From Piscicola geometra (taxonomy: Eukaryota > Annelida > Clitellata > Hirudinida > Piscicolidae): DNA of 64,000 nt. The notes below the pieces were generated by a model. It ran no database searches, had not been told where the DNA came from, and worked only from the letters and a program-made list of their open reading frames with translations. Where the stretch lies: contig OX030955.1 in NCBI GenBank assembly GCA_943735955.1, forward strand, positions 13,109,383 through 13,173,382, given 5' to 3'. Position numbers and translations under genes: made by a program. Positions 30,001 to 45,000 of the stretch are shown piece after piece; the first letter of the stretch is position 1; the number at the start of each line of letters is the position of its first letter.

Positions 30001-33000
30001 CCGACTACTGCATCAACAACACTGCCGACTACTGCATCAACAACAGTGCCGACTACTGCATCGACAACAGTGCCGACAACTACATCAACAACAGTGCCGA
30101 CTACTGCATCGACAACAGTGTCAACTACTGCAACGACAACAGTGCCGACAACTGCATCGACAACTGTGCCGACTACTGCATCGACAACAGTGCCGACTAC
30201 TGCATCGACAACAGTACCGACTACTGCATCGACAACAGTGCCGACTACTGCATCGACAACAGTGCCGACTACTGCATCAACTACAGTGCCGACTACTGCA
30301 TCGACAACAATGATTTCTACAGCATCAACAAATGTGTCTACCGCTGCATCGACAACAGTGCTGATTACTACATTAACAACTGTGCCGACTAGTGCATCAA
30401 CAACAGTGCCGACTACTGCATCAACAACAGAGCCGACTACTGCATCGACAACAGTGTCGACTACTGCATCAACAACAGTGCCGACTACTGCATCAACAAC
30501 AGAGCCGACTACTGCATCGACAACAGTGCCGACTACTGCATCGACAACAGTGCCGACTACTGCATCGACAACAGTGCCGACTACTGCATCGACAACAGTG
30601 CCGACAACTGCATCAACAACAGTGCCGACTACTGCATCGACAACAGTGCCGACTACTGCATCGACAACAGTGCCGACTACTGCATCAACAATTGTGTCTA
30701 GTGCTGCATCGAACACAGTGCCGACTACTGCATCAACAACTGTGCCGACTACTGCATCGACAACAGTGCCGACTACTGCATCGACAACAGTGCCGACTAC
30801 TGCATCGACTACAGTGCCGACTACTGCATCGACAACAATGATTTCTACAGCATCAACAAATGTGTCTACCGCTGCATCGACAACAGTGCCGACTACTGCA
30901 TCAACAATTGTGTCTAGTGCTGCATCGACAACAGTGCCGACTACTGCATCGACAACAGTGCTGACTACTGCATCAACAACAGTGCCGACTACTGCATCGA
31001 CAACAGTGCCGACTACTGCATCAACAATTGTGTCTAGTGCTGCATCGACAACAGTGCCGACTACTGCATCGACAACAGTGCCGACTACTGCATCGACTAT
31101 AGTGCCGACTACTGCATCGACAACAATGATTTCTACAGCATCAACAAATGTGTCTACCGCTGCATCGACAACAGTGCTGATTACTGCATTAACAACTGTG
31201 CCGACTAGTGCATCAACAACAGTGCCGACTACTGCATCATCAACAGAGCCGACTACTGCATCGACAACAGTGTCGACTACTGCATCAACAACAGTGCCGA
31301 CTACTGCATTAACAACAGAGCCGACTACTGCATCGACAACAGTGCCGACTACTGCATCGACAACAGTGCCGACTACTGCATCGACAACAGTGCCGACTAC
31401 TGCATCAACAACAGTGCCGACTACTGCATCGACAACAGTGCCGACTACTGCATCGACAACAGTGCCGACTACTGCATCAACAATTGTGTCAAGTGCTGCA
31501 TCGACAACAGTGCCGACTACTGCCTCAACAACAGTGCCGACTACTGCATCGACAACAGTGCCGACTACTGCATCGACAACAGTGCCGATTACTGCATCAA
31601 CAACTGTGCCGACTACTGCATCGACAGCAGTGCTGACTATTGCATCAACAACAGTGCCGACTACTGCATCGACAACAGTGCCGACTACTGCATCGACAAC
31701 AGTGCCGACAACTGCATCGACAACAGTGCCGACTACTGCATCGACAACACTACCGACTACTGCATCGACAACAGTGCCGACTACTGCATCAACAACTGTG
31801 CCGACTACTGCATCGACAACAGTGCCGACTACTGCATCGACAACAGTACCGACTACTGCATCGACAACAGTGCCGACTACTGCATCGACAACAGTGCCGA
31901 TTACTGCATCAACAACTGTGCCGACTACTGCATCAACAACACTGCCGACTACTGCATCAACAACAGTGCCGACTACTGCATCGACAACAGTGCCGACAAC
32001 TGCATCAACAACAGTGCCGACTACTGCATCGACAACAGTGTCAACTACTGCAACGACAACAGTGCTGACTATTGAATCAACAACAGTGCCGACTACTGCA
32101 TCGACAACAGTGCCGACTACTGCATCAACAACTGTGCCGACTACTGCATCGACAGCAGTGCTGACTATTGCATCAACAACAGTGCCGACTACTGCATCGA
32201 CAACAGTGCCGACAACTGCATCGACAACTGTGCCGACTACTGCATCGACAACAGTGCCGACTACTGCATCGACAACAGTACCGACTACTGCATCGACAAC
32301 AGTGCCGACTACTGCATCGACAACAGTGCCGATTACTGCATCGACAACAGTGCCGACTACTGCATCGACAACAGTGCTGACTATTGCATCAACAACAGTG
32401 CCGACTACTGCATCGACAACAGTGCCGACAACTGCATCGACAACAGTGCCGACTACTGCATCGACTACAGTGCCGACTACTGCATCGACAACAATGATTT
32501 CTACAGCATCAACAAATGTGTCTACCGCTGCATCGACAACAGTGCTGATTACTGCATTAACAACTGTGCCGACTAGTGCATCAACAACAGTGCCGACTAC
32601 TGCATCAACAACAGAGCCGACTACTGCATCGACAACAGTGCCGACTACTGCTTCGACAACAGTGCCGACTACTGCATCGACAACAGTGCCAACTACTGCA
32701 TCGACAACAGTGCTGACTATTGCATCAACAACAGTGCCGACTACTGCATCGACAACAGTGCCGACAACTGCATCGACAACTGTGCCGACTACTGCATCGA
32801 CAACAGTGCCGACTACTGCATCGACAACAGTACCGACTACTGCATCGACAACAGTGCCGACTACTGCATCGACAACAGTGCCGATTACTGCATCAACAAC
32901 TCTGCCGACTACTGCATCAACAACACTGCCGACTACTGCATCAACAACAGTGCCGACTACTGCATCGACAACAGTGCCGACAACTGCATCAACAACAGTG

Positions 33001-36000
33001 CCGACTACTGCATCGACAACAGTGTCAACTACTGCAACGACAACAGTGCTGACTATTGCATCAACAACAGTGCCGACTACTGCATCGACAACAGTGCCGA
33101 CAACTGCATCGACAACTGTGCCGACTACTGCATCGACAACAGTGCCGACTACTGCATCGACAACAGTACCGACTACTGCATCGACAACAGTGCCGACTAC
33201 TGCATCGACAACAGTGCCGACTACTGCATCAACTACAGTGCCGACTACTGCATCGACAACAATGATTTCTACAGCATCAACAAATGTGTCTACCGCTGCA
33301 TCGACAACAGTGCTGATTACTGCATTAACAACTGTGCCGACTAGTGCATCAACAACAGTGCCGACTACTGCATCAACAATAGAGCCGACTACTGCATCGA
33401 CAACAGTGTCGACTACTACATCAACAACAGTGCCGACTACTGCATCAACAACAGAGCCGACTACTGCATCGACAACAGTGCCGACTACTGCATCGACAAC
33501 AGTGCCGACTACTGCATCGACAACAGTGCCGACAACTGCATCAACAACAGTGCCGACTACTGCATCGACAACAGTGCCGACTACTGCATCGACAACAGTG
33601 CCGACTACTGCATCAACAATTGTGTCTAGTGCTGCATCGAACACAGTGCCGACTACTGCATCAACAACTGTGCCGACTACTGCATCGACAACAGTGCCGA
33701 CTACTGCATCGACAACAGTGCCGACTACTGCATCGACTACAGTGCCGACTACTGCATCGACAACAATTATTTCTACAGCATCAACAAATGTGTCTACCGC
33801 TGCATCGACAACAGTGCCGACTACTGCATCAACAATTGTGTCTAGTGCTGCATCGACAACAGTGCCGACTACTGCATCGACAACAGTGCTGACTACTGCA
33901 TCAACAACAGTGCCGACTACTGCATCGACAACAGTGCCGACTACTGCATCAACAATTGTGTCTAGTGCTGCATCGACAACAGTGCCGACTACTGCATCGA
34001 CAACAGTGCCGACTACTGCATCGACAACAGTGCCGACTACTGCATCGACTACAGTGCCGACTACTGCATCGACAACAATGATTTCTACAGCATCAACAAA
34101 TGTGTCTACCGCTGCATCGACAACAGTGCTGATTACTGCATTAACAACTGTGCCGACTAGTGCATCAACAACAGTGCCGACTACTGCATCATCAACAGAG
34201 CCGACTACTGCATCGACAACAGTGTCGACTACTGCATCAACAACAGTGCCGACTACTGCATTAACAACAGAGCCGACTACTGCATCGACAACAGTGCCGA
34301 CTACTGCATCGACAACAGTGCCGACTACTGCATCGACAACAGTGCCGACTACTGCATCAACAACAGTGCCGACTACTGCATCGACAACAGTGCCGACTAC
34401 TGCATCGACAACAGTGCCGACTACTGCATCAACAATTGTGTCTAGTGCTGCATCGACAACAGTGCCGACTACTGCCTCAACAACAGTGCCGACTACTGCA
34501 TCGACAACAGTGCCGACTACTGCATCGACAACAGTGCCGACAACTGCATCGACAACTGTGCCGACTACTGCATCGACAACAGTGCCGACTACTGCATCGA
34601 CAACAGTACCGACTACTGCATCGACAACAGTGCCGACTACTGCATCGACAACAGTGCCGATTACTGCATCAACAACTGTGCCGACTACTGCATCAACAAC
34701 ACTGCCGACTACTGCATCAACAACAGTGCCGACTACTGCATCGACAACAGTGCCGACAACTGCATCAACAACAGTGCCGACTACTGCATCGACAACAGTG
34801 TCAACTACTGCAACGACAACAGTGCTGACTATTGCATCAACAACAGTGCCGACTACTGCATCGACAACAGTGCCGACAACTGCATCGACAACTGTGCCGA
34901 CTACTGCATCGACAACAGTGCCGACTACTGCATCGACAACAGTACCGACTACTGCATCGACAACAGTGCCGACTACTGCATCGACAACAGTGCCGACTAC
35001 TGCATCGACTACAGTGCCGACTACTGCATCGACAACAATGATTTCTACAGCATCAACAAATGTGTCTACCGCTGCATCGACAACAGTGCTGATTACTGCA
35101 TTAACAACTGTGCCGACTAGTGCATCAACAACAGTGCCGACTACTGCATCATCAACAGAGCCGACTACTGCATCGACAACAGTGTCGACTACTGCATCAA
35201 CAACAGTGCCGACTACTGCATTAACAACAGAGCCGACTACTGCATCGACAACAGTGCCGACTACTGCATCGACAACAGTGCCGACTACTGCATCGACAAC
35301 AGTGCCGACTACTGCATCAACAACAGTGCCGACTACTGCATCGACAACAGTGCCGACTACTGCATCGACAACAGTGCCGACTACTGCATCAACAATTGTG
35401 TCTAGTGCTGCATCGACAACAGTGCCGACTACTGCCTCAACAACAGTGCCGACTACTGCATCGACAACAGTGCCGACTACTGCATCGACAACAGTGCCGA
35501 TTACTGCATCAACAACTGTGCCGACTACTGCATCGACAGCAGTGCTGACTATTGCATCAACAACAGTGCCGACTACTGCATCGACAACAGTGCCGACAAC
35601 TGCATCGACAACTGTGCCGACTACTGCATCGACAACAGTGCCGACTACTGCATCGACAACAGTACCGACTACTGCATCGACAACAGTGCCGACTACTGCA
35701 TCGACAACAGTGCCGATTACTGCATCGACAACAGTACCGACTACTGCATCGACAACAGTGCCGACTACTGCATCGACAACAGTGCCGATTACTGCATCAA
35801 CAACAGTGCCGACAACTGCATCAACAACAGTGCCGACTACTGCATCGACAACAGTGTCAACTACTGCAACGACAACAGTGCCGACTACTGCATCGACAAC
35901 AGTGCCGATTACTGCATCAACAACTGTGCCGACTACTGCATCAACAACACTGCCGACTACTGCATCAACAACAGTGCCGACTACTGCATCGACAACAGTG

Positions 36001-39000
36001 CCGACTACTGCATCGACAACAGTGCCGACTACTGCATCAACAATTGTGTCTAGTGCTGCATCGACAACAGTGCCGACTACTGCCTCAACAACAGTGCCGA
36101 CTACTGCATCGACAACAGTGCCGACTACTGCATCGACAACAGTGCCGATTACTGCATCAACAACTGTGCCGACTACTGCATCGACAGCAGTGCTGACTAT
36201 TGCATCAACAACAGTGCCGACTACTGCATCGACAACATTGCCGACTACTGCATCGACAACAGTGCCGATTACTGCATCAACAACTGTGCCGACTACTGCA
36301 TCAACAACACTGCCGACTACTGCATCAACAACAGTGCCGACTACTGCATCGACAACAGTGCCGACAACTGCATCAACAACAGTGCCGACTACTGCATCGA
36401 CAACAGTGTCAACTACTGCAACGACAACAGTGCTGACTATTGCATCAACAACAGTGCCGACTACTGCATCGACAACAGTGCCGACAACTGCATCGACAAC
36501 TGTGCCGACTACTGCATCGACAACAGTGCCGACTACTGCATCGACAACAGTACCGACTACTGCATCGACAACAGTGCCGACTACTGCATCGACAACAGTG
36601 CCGACTACTGCATCGACTACAGTGCCGACTACTGCATCGACAACAATGATTTCTACAGCATCAACAAATGTGTCTACCGCTGCATCGACAACAGTGCTGA
36701 TTACTGCATTAACAACTGTGCCGACTAGTGCATCAACAACAGTGCCGACTACTGCATCATCAACAGAGCCGACTACTGCATCGACAACAGTGTCGACTAC
36801 TGCATCAACAACAGTGCCGACTACTGCATTAACAACAGAGCCGACTACTGCATCGACAACAGTGCCGACTACTGCATCGACAACAGTGCCGACTACTGCA
36901 TCGACAACAGTGCCGACTACTGCATCAACAACAGTGCCGACTACTGCATCGACAACAGTGCCGACTACTGCATCGACAACAGTGCCGACTACTGCATCAA
37001 CAATTGTGTCTAGTGCTGCATCGACAACAGTGCCGACTACTGCCTCAACAACAGTGCCGACTACTGCATCGACAACAGTGCCGACTACTGCATCGACAAC
37101 AGTGCCGATTACTGCATCAACAACTGTGCCGACTACTGCATCGACAGCAGTGCTGACTATTGCATCAACAACAGTGCCGACTACTGCATCGACAACAGTG
37201 CCGACAACTGCATCGACAACTGTGCCGACTACTGCATCGACAACAGTGCCGACTACTGCATCGACAACAGTACCGACTACTGCATCGACAACAGTGCCGA
37301 CTACTGCATCGACAACAGTGCCGATTACTGCATCGACAACAGTACCGACTACTGCATCGACAACAGTGCCGACTACTGCATCGACAACAGTGCCGATTAC
37401 TGCATCAACAACAGTGCCGACAACTGCATCAACAACAGTGCCGACTACTGCATCGACAACAGTGTCAACTACTGCAACGACAACAGTGCCGACTACTGCA
37501 TCGACAACAGTGCCGATTACTGCATCAACAACTGTGCCGACTACTGCATCAACAACACTGCCGACTACTGCATCAACAACAGTGCCGACTACTGCATCGA
37601 CAACAGTGCCGACTACTGCATCGACAACAGTGCCGACTACTGCATCAACAATTGTGTCTAGTGCTGCATCGACAACAGTGCCGACTACTGCCTCAACAAC
37701 AGTGCCGACTACTGCATCGACAACAGTGCCGACTACTGCATCGACAACAGTGCCGATTACTGCATCAACAACTGTGCCGACTACTGCATCGACAGCAGTG
37801 CTGACTATTGCATCAACAACAGTGCCGACTACTGCATCGACAACAGTGCCGACAACTGCATCGACAACTGTGCCGACTACTGCATCGACAACAGTGCCGA
37901 CTACTGCATCGACAACAGTACAGACTACTGCATCGACAACAGTGCCGACTACTGCATCGACAACAGTGCCGATTACTGCATCGACAACAGTACCGACTAC
38001 TGCATCGACAACAGTGCCGACTACTGCATCGACAACAGTGCCGATTACTGCATCAACAACAGTGCCGACAACTGCATCAACAACAGTGCCGACTACTGCA
38101 TCGACAACAGTGTCAACTACTGCAACGACAACAGTGCCGACTACTGCATCGACAACAGTGCCGATTACTGCATCAACAACTGTGCCGACTACTGCATCAA
38201 CAACACTGCCGACTACTGCATCAACAACAGTGCCGACTACTGCATCGACAACAGTGCCGACAACTGCATCAACAACAGTGCCGACTAAAGCATCGACAAC
38301 AGTGTCAACTACTGCAACGACAACAGTGCCGACTACTGCATCGACAACAGTGCCGATTACTGCATCAACAACTGTGCCGACTACTGCATCAACAACACTG
38401 CCGACTACTGCATCAACAACAGTGCCGACTACTGCATCGACAACAGTACCGACTACTGCATCGACAACAGTGCCGACTACTGCATCGACAACAGTGCCGA
38501 CTACTGCATCGACTACAGTGCCGACTACTGCATCGACAACAATGATTTCTACAGCATCAACAAATGTGTCTACCGCTGCATCGACAACAGTGCTGATTAC
38601 TGCATTAACAACTGTGCCGACTAGTGCATCAACAACAGTGCCGACTACTGCATCATCAACAGAGCCGACTACTGCATCGACAACAGTGTCGACTACTGCA
38701 TCAACAACAGTGCCGACTACTGCATTAACAACAGAGCCGACTACTGCATCGACAACAGTGCCGACTACTGCATCGACAACAGTGCCGACTACTGCATCGA
38801 CAACAGTGCCGACTACTGCATCAACAACAGTGCCGACTACTGCATCGACAACAGTGCCGACTACTGCATCGACAACAGTGCCGACTACTGCATCAACAAT
38901 TGTGTCTAGTGCTGCATCGACAACAGTGCCGACTACTGCCTCAACAACAGTGCCGACTACTGCATCGACAACAGTGCCGACTACTGCATCGACAACAGTG

Positions 39001-42000
39001 CCGATTACTGCATCAACAACTGTGCCGACTACTGCATCGACAGCAGTGCTGACTATTGCATCAACAACAGTGCCGACTACTGCATCGACAACAGTGCCGA
39101 CAACTGCATCGACAACTGTGCCGACTACTGCATCGACAACAGTGCCGACTACTGCATCGACAACAGTACCGACTACTGCATCGACAACAGTGCCGACTAC
39201 TGCATCGACAACAGTGCCGATTACTGCATCGACAACAGTACCGACTACTGCATCGACAACAGTGCCGACTACTGCATCGACAACAGTGCCGATTACTGCA
39301 TCAACAACAGTGCCGACAACTGCATCAACAACAGTGCCGACTACTGCATCGACAACAGTGTCAACTACTGCAACGACAACAGTGCCGACTACTGCATCGA
39401 CAACAGTGCCGATTACTGCATCAACAACTGTGCCGACTACTGCATCAACAACACTGCCGACTACTGCATCAACAACAGTGCCGACTACTGCATCGACAAC
39501 AGTGCCGACAACTGCATCAACAACAGTGCCGACTACTGCATCGACAACAGTGTCAACTACTGCAACGACAACAGTGCCGACTACTGCATCGACAACAGTG
39601 CCGATTACTGCATCAACAACTGTGCCGACTACTGCATCAACAACACTGCCGACTACTGCATCAACAACAGTGCCGACTACTGCATCGACAACAGTGCCGA
39701 CAACTGCATCAACAACAGTGCCGACTACTGCATCGACAACAGTGTCAACTACTGCAACGACAACAGTGCTGACTATTGCATCAACAACAGTGCCGACTAC
39801 TGCATCGACAACAGTGCCGACAACTGCATCGACAACTGTGCCGACTACTGCATCGACAACAGTGCCGACTACTGCATCGACAACAGTACCGACTACTGCA
39901 TCGACAACAGTGCCGACTACTGCATCGACAACAGTGCCGACTACTGCATCAACTACAGTGCCGACTACTGCATCGACAACAATGATTTATACAGCATCAA
40001 CAAATGTGTCTACCGCTGCATCGACAACAGTGCTGATTACTGCATTACCAATTGTGCCGACTAGTGCATCAACAACAGTGCCGACTACTGCATCAACAAC
40101 AGAGCCGACTACTGCATCGACAACAGTGTCGACTACTGCATCAACAACAGTGCCGACTACTGCATCAACAACAGAGCCGACTACTGCATCGACAACAGTG
40201 CCGACTACTGCATCGACAACAGTGCCGACTACTGCATCGACAACAGTGCCGACTACTGCATCAACAACAGTGCCGACTACTGCATCGACAACAGTGCCGA
40301 CTACTGCATCAACAATTGTGTCTAGTGCTGCATCGACAACAGTGCCGACTACTGCATCAACAATTGTGTCTAGTGCTGCATCGAACACAGTGCCGACTAC
40401 TGCATCAACAACTGTGCCGACTACTGCATCGACAACAGTGCCGACTACTGCATCGAAAACAGTGCCGACTACTGCATCGACTACAGTGCCGACTACTGCA
40501 TCGACAACAATGATTTCTACAGCATCGACAACAGTGCCGACTACTGCATCAACAATTGTGTCTAGTGCTGCATCGACAACAGTGCCGACTAATGCATCGA
40601 CAACAGTGCCGACTACTGCATCGACTACAGTGCCGACTACTGCATCGACAACAATGATTTCTACAGCATCAACAAATGTGTCTACCGCTGCATCGACAAC
40701 AGTGCTGATTACTGCATTAACAACTGTGCCGACTAGTGCATCAACAACAGTGCCGACTACTGCCGCAACAACAGAGCCGACTACTGCATCGACAACAGTG
40801 TCGACTACTGCATCAACAACAGTGCCGACTACTGCATTAACAACAGAGCCGACTACTGCATCGACAACAGTGCCGACTACTGCATCGACAACAGTGCCGA
40901 CTACTGCATCGACAACAGTGCCGACTACTGCATCAACAATTGTGTCTAGTGCTGCATCGACAACAGTGCCGACTACTGCATCGACAACAGTGCCGACTAC
41001 TGCATCGACAACAGTGCCGATTACTGCATCAACAACTGTGCCGACTACTGCATTGACAGCAGTGCCGACTACTGCATCGACAACAATGCCGACTACTGCA
41101 TCGACAACAGTGCTGACTATTGCATCAACAACAGTGCCGACTACTGCATCGACAACAGTGCCGACAACTGCATCGACAACTGTGCCGACTACTGCATCGA
41201 CAACAGTGCCGACTACTGCATCGACAACAGTACCGACTACTGCATCGACAACAGTGCCGATTACTGCATCAACAACTGTGCCGACTACTGCATCAACAAC
41301 ACTGCCGACTACTGCATCAACAACAGTGCCGACTACTGCATCGACAACAGTGCCGACTACTGCATCAACAATTGTGTCTAGTGCTGCATCAACAACAGTG
41401 CCGACTACTGCATCAACAATTGTGTCTAGTGCTGCATCGACAACAGTGCCGACTACTGCATCGACAACAGTGCCGACTACTGCATCAATAACAGTGCCGA
41501 CTACTGCATCGACAACAGTGCCGACTACTGCATCAACAATTGTGTCTAGTGCTGCATCAACAACAGTGCCGACTACTGCATCAACAACAGAGCCGACTAC
41601 TGCATCGACAACAGTGCCGACTACTGCATCAACAACAGTGCCGACTACTGCATCGACAACAGTGCCGACTACTGCATCAACAATTGTGTCTAGTGCTGCA
41701 TCGACAACAGTGCCGACTAATGCATCGACAACAGTGCCGACTACTGCATCGACTACAGTGCCGACTACTGCATCGACAACAATGATTTCTACAGCATCAA
41801 CAAATGTGTCTACCGCTGCATCGACAACAGTGCTGATTACTGCATTAACAACTGTGCCGACTAGTGCATCAACAACAGTGCCGACTACTGCCGCAACAAC
41901 AGAGCCGACTACTGCATCGACAACAGTGTCGACTACTGCATCAACAACAGTGCCGACTACTGCATTAACAACAGAGCCGACTACTGCATCGACAACAGTG

Positions 42001-45000
42001 CCGACTACTGCATCGACAACAGTGCCGACTACTGCATCGACAACAGTGCCGACTACTGCATCAACAATTGTGTCTAGTGCTGCATCGACAACAGTGCCGA
42101 CTACTGCATCGACAACAGTGCCGACTACTGCATCGACAACAGTGCCGATTACTGCATCAACAACTGTGCCGACTACTGCATTGACAGCAGTGCCGACTAC
42201 TGCATCGACAACAATGCCGACTACTGCATCGACAACAGTGCTGACTATTGCATCAACAACAGTGCCGACTACTGCATCGACAACAGTGCCGACAACTGCA
42301 TCGACAACTGTGCCGACTACTGCATCGACAACAGTGCCGACTACTGCATCGACAACAGTACCGACTACTGCATCGACAACAGTGCCGATTACTGCATCAA
42401 AAACTGTGCCGACTACTGCATCAACAACACTGCCGACTACTGCATCAACAACAGTGCCGACTACTGCATCAACAACAGTGCCGACTACTGCCTCAACAAC
42501 AGTGCCGACTACTGCATCGACAACAGTGCCGACTACTGCATCGACAACAGTGCCGATTACTGCATCAACAACTGTGCCGACTACTGCATCGACAGCAGTG
42601 CTGACTACTGCATCAACTACAGTGCCGACTACTGCATCGACAACAATGATTTATACAGCATCAACAAATGTGTCTACCGCTGCATCGACAACAGTGCTGA
42701 TTACTGCATTAACAATTGTGCCGACTAGTGCATCAACAACAGTGCCGACTACTGCATCAACAACAGAGCCGACTACTGCATCGACAACAGTGTCGACTAC
42801 TGCATCAACAACAGTGCCGACTACTGCATCAACAACAGAGCCGACTACTGCATCGACAACAGTGCCGACTACTGCATCGACAACAGTGCCGACTACTGCA
42901 TCGACAACAGTGCCGACTACTGCATCAACAACAGTGCCGATTACTGCATCGACAACAGTGCCGACTACTGCATCGACAACAGTGCCGACTACTGCATCAA
43001 CAATTGTGTCTAGTGCTGCATCGACAACAGTGCCGACTACTGCCTCAACAACAGTGCCGACTACTGCATCGACAACAGTGCCGACTACTGCATCGACAAC
43101 AGTGCCGATTACTGCATCAACATCTGTGCCGACTACTGCATCGACAGCAGTGCCGACTACTGCATCGACAACAGTGCCGACTACTGCATCGACAACAGTG
43201 CTGACTACTGCATCAACAATTGTGTCTAGTGCTGCATCAACAACAGTGCCGACTACTGCATCAACAACTGAGCCGACTACTGCATCGACAACAGTGCCGA
43301 CTACTGCATCAACAACAGTGCCGACTACTGCATCGACAACAGTGCCGACTACTGCATCAACAATTGTGTCTAGTGCTGCATCGACAACAGTGCCGACTAC
43401 TGCATCAACAATTGTGTCTAGTGCTGCATCGAACACAGTGCCGACTACTGCATCAACAACTGTGCCGACTACTGCATCGACAACAGTGCCGACTACTGCA
43501 TCGAAAACAGTGCCGACTACTGCATCGACTACAGTGCCGACTACTGCATCGACAACAATGATTTCTACAGCATCAACTAATGTGTCTACCGCTGCATCGA
43601 CAACAGTGCCGACTACTGCATCAACAATTGTGTCTAGTGCTGCATCGACAACAGTGCCGACTACTGCATCGACAACAGTGCCGACTACTGCATCAACAAC
43701 AGTGCCGACTACTGCATCGACAACAGTGCCGACTACTGCATCAACAATTGTGTCTAGTGCTGCATCGACAACAGTGCCGACTAATGCATCGACAACAGTG
43801 CCGACTACTGCATCGACTACAGTGCCGACTACTGCATCGACAACAATGATTTCTACAGCATCAACAAATGTGTCTACCGCTGCATCGACAACAGTGCTGA
43901 TTACTGCATTAACAACTGTGCCGACTAGTGCATCAACAACAGTGCCGACTACTGCCGCAACAACAGAGCCGACTACTGCATCGACAACAGTGTCGACTAC
44001 TGCATCAACAACAGTGCCGACTACTGCATTAACAACAGAGCCGACTACTGCATCGACAACAGTGCCGACTACTGCATCGACAACAGTGCCGACTACTGCA
44101 TCGACAACAGTGCCGACTACTGCATCAACAATTGTGTCTAGTGCTGCATCGACAACAGTGCCGACTACTGCATCGACAACAGTGCCGACTACTGCATCGA
44201 CAACAGTGCCGATTACTGCATCAACAACTGTGCCGACTACTGCATTGACAGCAGTGCCGACTACTGCATCGACAACAATGCCGACTACTGCATCGACAAC
44301 AGTGCTGACTATTGCATCAACAACAGTGCCGACTACTGCATCGACAACAGTGCCGACAACTGCATCGACAACTGTGCCGACTACTGCATCGACAACAGTG
44401 CCGACTACTGCATCGACAACAGTACCGACTACTGCATCGACAACAGTGCCGATTACTGCATCAACAACTGTGCCGACTACTGCATCAACAACACTGCCGA
44501 CTACTGCATCAACAACAGTGCCGACTACTGCATCGACTACAGTGCCGACTACTGCATCGACAACAATGATTTCTACAGCATCAACTAATGTGTCTACCGC
44601 TGCATCGACAACAGTGCCGACTACTGCATCAACAATTGTGTCTAGTGCTGCATCGACAACAGTGCCGACTACTGCATCGACAACAGTGCCGACTACTGCA
44701 TCAACAACAGTGCCGACTACTGCATCGACAACAGTGCCGACTACTGCATCAACAATTGTGTCTAGTGCTGCATCGACAACAGTGCCGACTAATGCATCGA
44801 CAACAGTGCCGACTACTGCATCGACTACAGTGCCGACTACTGCATCGACAACAATGATTTCTACAGCATCAACAAATGTGTCTACCGCTGCATCGACAAC
44901 AGTGCTGATTACTGCATTAACAACTGTGCCGACTAGTGCATCAACAACAGTGCCGACTACTGCCGCAACAACAGAGCCGACTACTGCATCGACAACAGTG